Assembly: GCA_903921835.1 (NCBI GenBank)
Contig: CAIXRL010000240.1
Span: 1 to 5,996 of the forward strand
Direction of reading: 5' to 3'
DNA: 5,996 bases
Source of the DNA: Candidatus Eiseniibacteriota bacterium
GTDB lineage: Bacteria > Eisenbacteria > RBG-16-71-46
Part shown: positions 5,444 to 5,996 of the stretch, piece after piece
How positions within the stretch are numbered: position 1 is the stretch's first letter
Layout of the letters: every line of letters begins with the position of its first letter
Program-made: the position numbers and the translations under genes
Notes under the pieces: generated by a model
Seen by the model: only the letters and a program-made list of their open reading frames with translations
Databases searched by the model: none
What the model was told of the DNA's origin: nothing

Positions 5444-5996
5444 ATGACCTGGCCGCCTCGTCCGCCCCGCTCTCCGCTGATGGCTCGCGAGCTTGCGCTC
5501 GTGGCCTCGCTGGTGCTGGCGTGGAGCGTTCGCGCGGATGCGCAGACGAGTCGAGCCGATTTTCCAGTCACCAACGGCACGGTGAACGTGCAACTGCTTT
5601 CCGGCAGCACACTGTACGTGGGCGGCAGTTTTGGCTACATCGGCAGCCAGTCGGGCGGCGGCGTTCCGCTGGACTCGGTGAGTGGCTCACCCGTGGCGGG
5701 CTTCCCAAGGGTCAACGGCATTGTCAGCGCGGTCGCTGCTGATGGCGCTGGCGGCTGGTATATCGGCGGCCTGTTCAACTCGGTGAACGGATTCCCGCGC
5801 GCCAATCTCGCGCACGTACTTGCGGACTACACGCTCGCGCCGTGGAACCCCGGGGCCGACGGCCAGGTGTACGCGCTCGCGGCGGGCGGCGGCGTGGTCT
5901 ACGCCGGCGGCGCGTTCTCGGGCGCCGGCGGCGCCGTGCGCGCGCGCATCGCGGCCATCGACAGCGCGAGCGGCGCGGCGACCGCCTGGAATCCGG
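5444..5996 (+). CDS. Secreted delta-60-type (DUF5122-like) beta-propeller repeat protein, 3' end outside window
   Basis: The frame stays open from ATG 5444 to the window edge, giving 184 codons so far. GGGGGA at 5429-5434 is a possible ribosome binding site; the in-frame ATG at 5480 would give a tidier signal peptide but has no purine-rich site. The export signal is ARELALVASLVLAWSVRADA, with cleavage likely after ADA at residue 33. Three repeats of about 45 residues follow, each with the pattern hydrophobic strand, Y-x-GG-x-F, and a later WNP or FPR turn: YVGGSF (58-63), YIGGLF (106-111) and YAGGAF (153-158), with WNP at 134-136 and 182-184. The third repeat (VYALAAGGGVVYAGGAF, then IAAIDSASG and TAWNP) is the classic delta-60 form. 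Such proteins are predicted surface or secreted beta-propellers without known enzymatic activity. The C-terminus, where a sorting domain would be found, is not visible. The codons are GC-rich, as in the neighbouring genes. Confidence 0.82.
   Translation, partial: MTWPPRPPRSPLMARELALVASLVLAWSVRADAQTSRADFPVTNGTVNVQLLSGSTLYVGGSFGYIGSQSGGGVPLDSVSGSPVAGFPRVNGIVSAVAADGAGGWYIGGLFNSVNGFPRANLAHVLADYTLAPWNPGADGQVYALAAGGGVVYAGGAFSGAGGAVRARIAAIDSASGAATAWNP

Overview
This is a GC-rich bacterial window with three protein-coding loci on the + strand and one tRNA gene on the - strand, separated by unusually long gene-free stretches. The proteins are a TonB-dependent-type outer-membrane beta-barrel receptor, a secreted protein with a DUF4114-like region and a C-terminal SWGxLKxxYR tail, and a secreted delta-60-type repeat protein. 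Together they indicate a diderm with an outer membrane. My best guess is a member of the FCB side of the tree, such as Candidatus Eisenbacteria or Gemmatimonadota. This rests on protein style only; there is no rRNA or marker gene in the window.

Layout: positions 1-429 are a leader region with a hairpin (89-144) and a good sigma70-like promoter (340-368). A receptor gene occupies 430-2859 but carries one in-frame TAG codon at 1840-1842, which splits an otherwise continuous 809-codon frame. Positions 2860-3209 show no gene. A complete tRNA-Cys(GCA) with encoded CCA lies on the - strand at 3210-3284. Positions 3285-4253 have no convincing gene but hold two large imperfect palindromes (3674-3770 and 3999-4066), a 12-bp perfect palindrome (3974-3985) and an AT-richer island. 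A 241-residue secreted protein is encoded at 4254-4979, followed directly by a strong terminator hairpin (5010-5040). A second promoter-like region (5095-5124) overlaps a dyad and shares the 11-mer GCCGGTAGAAT with the first promoter. A delta-60-type repeat protein starts at 5444 and runs off the window end.

The three protein genes look like separate transcription units: each has a long upstream region, and a terminator follows the second. They have envelope or secreted location in common but no evident shared pathway. I found no defence system, mobile element, CRISPR array or obviously new multi-gene system. The points most worth a second look are the amber-interrupted receptor, the intergenic palindromes, the shared promoter 11-mer and the C-terminal tail of the 4254 gene.
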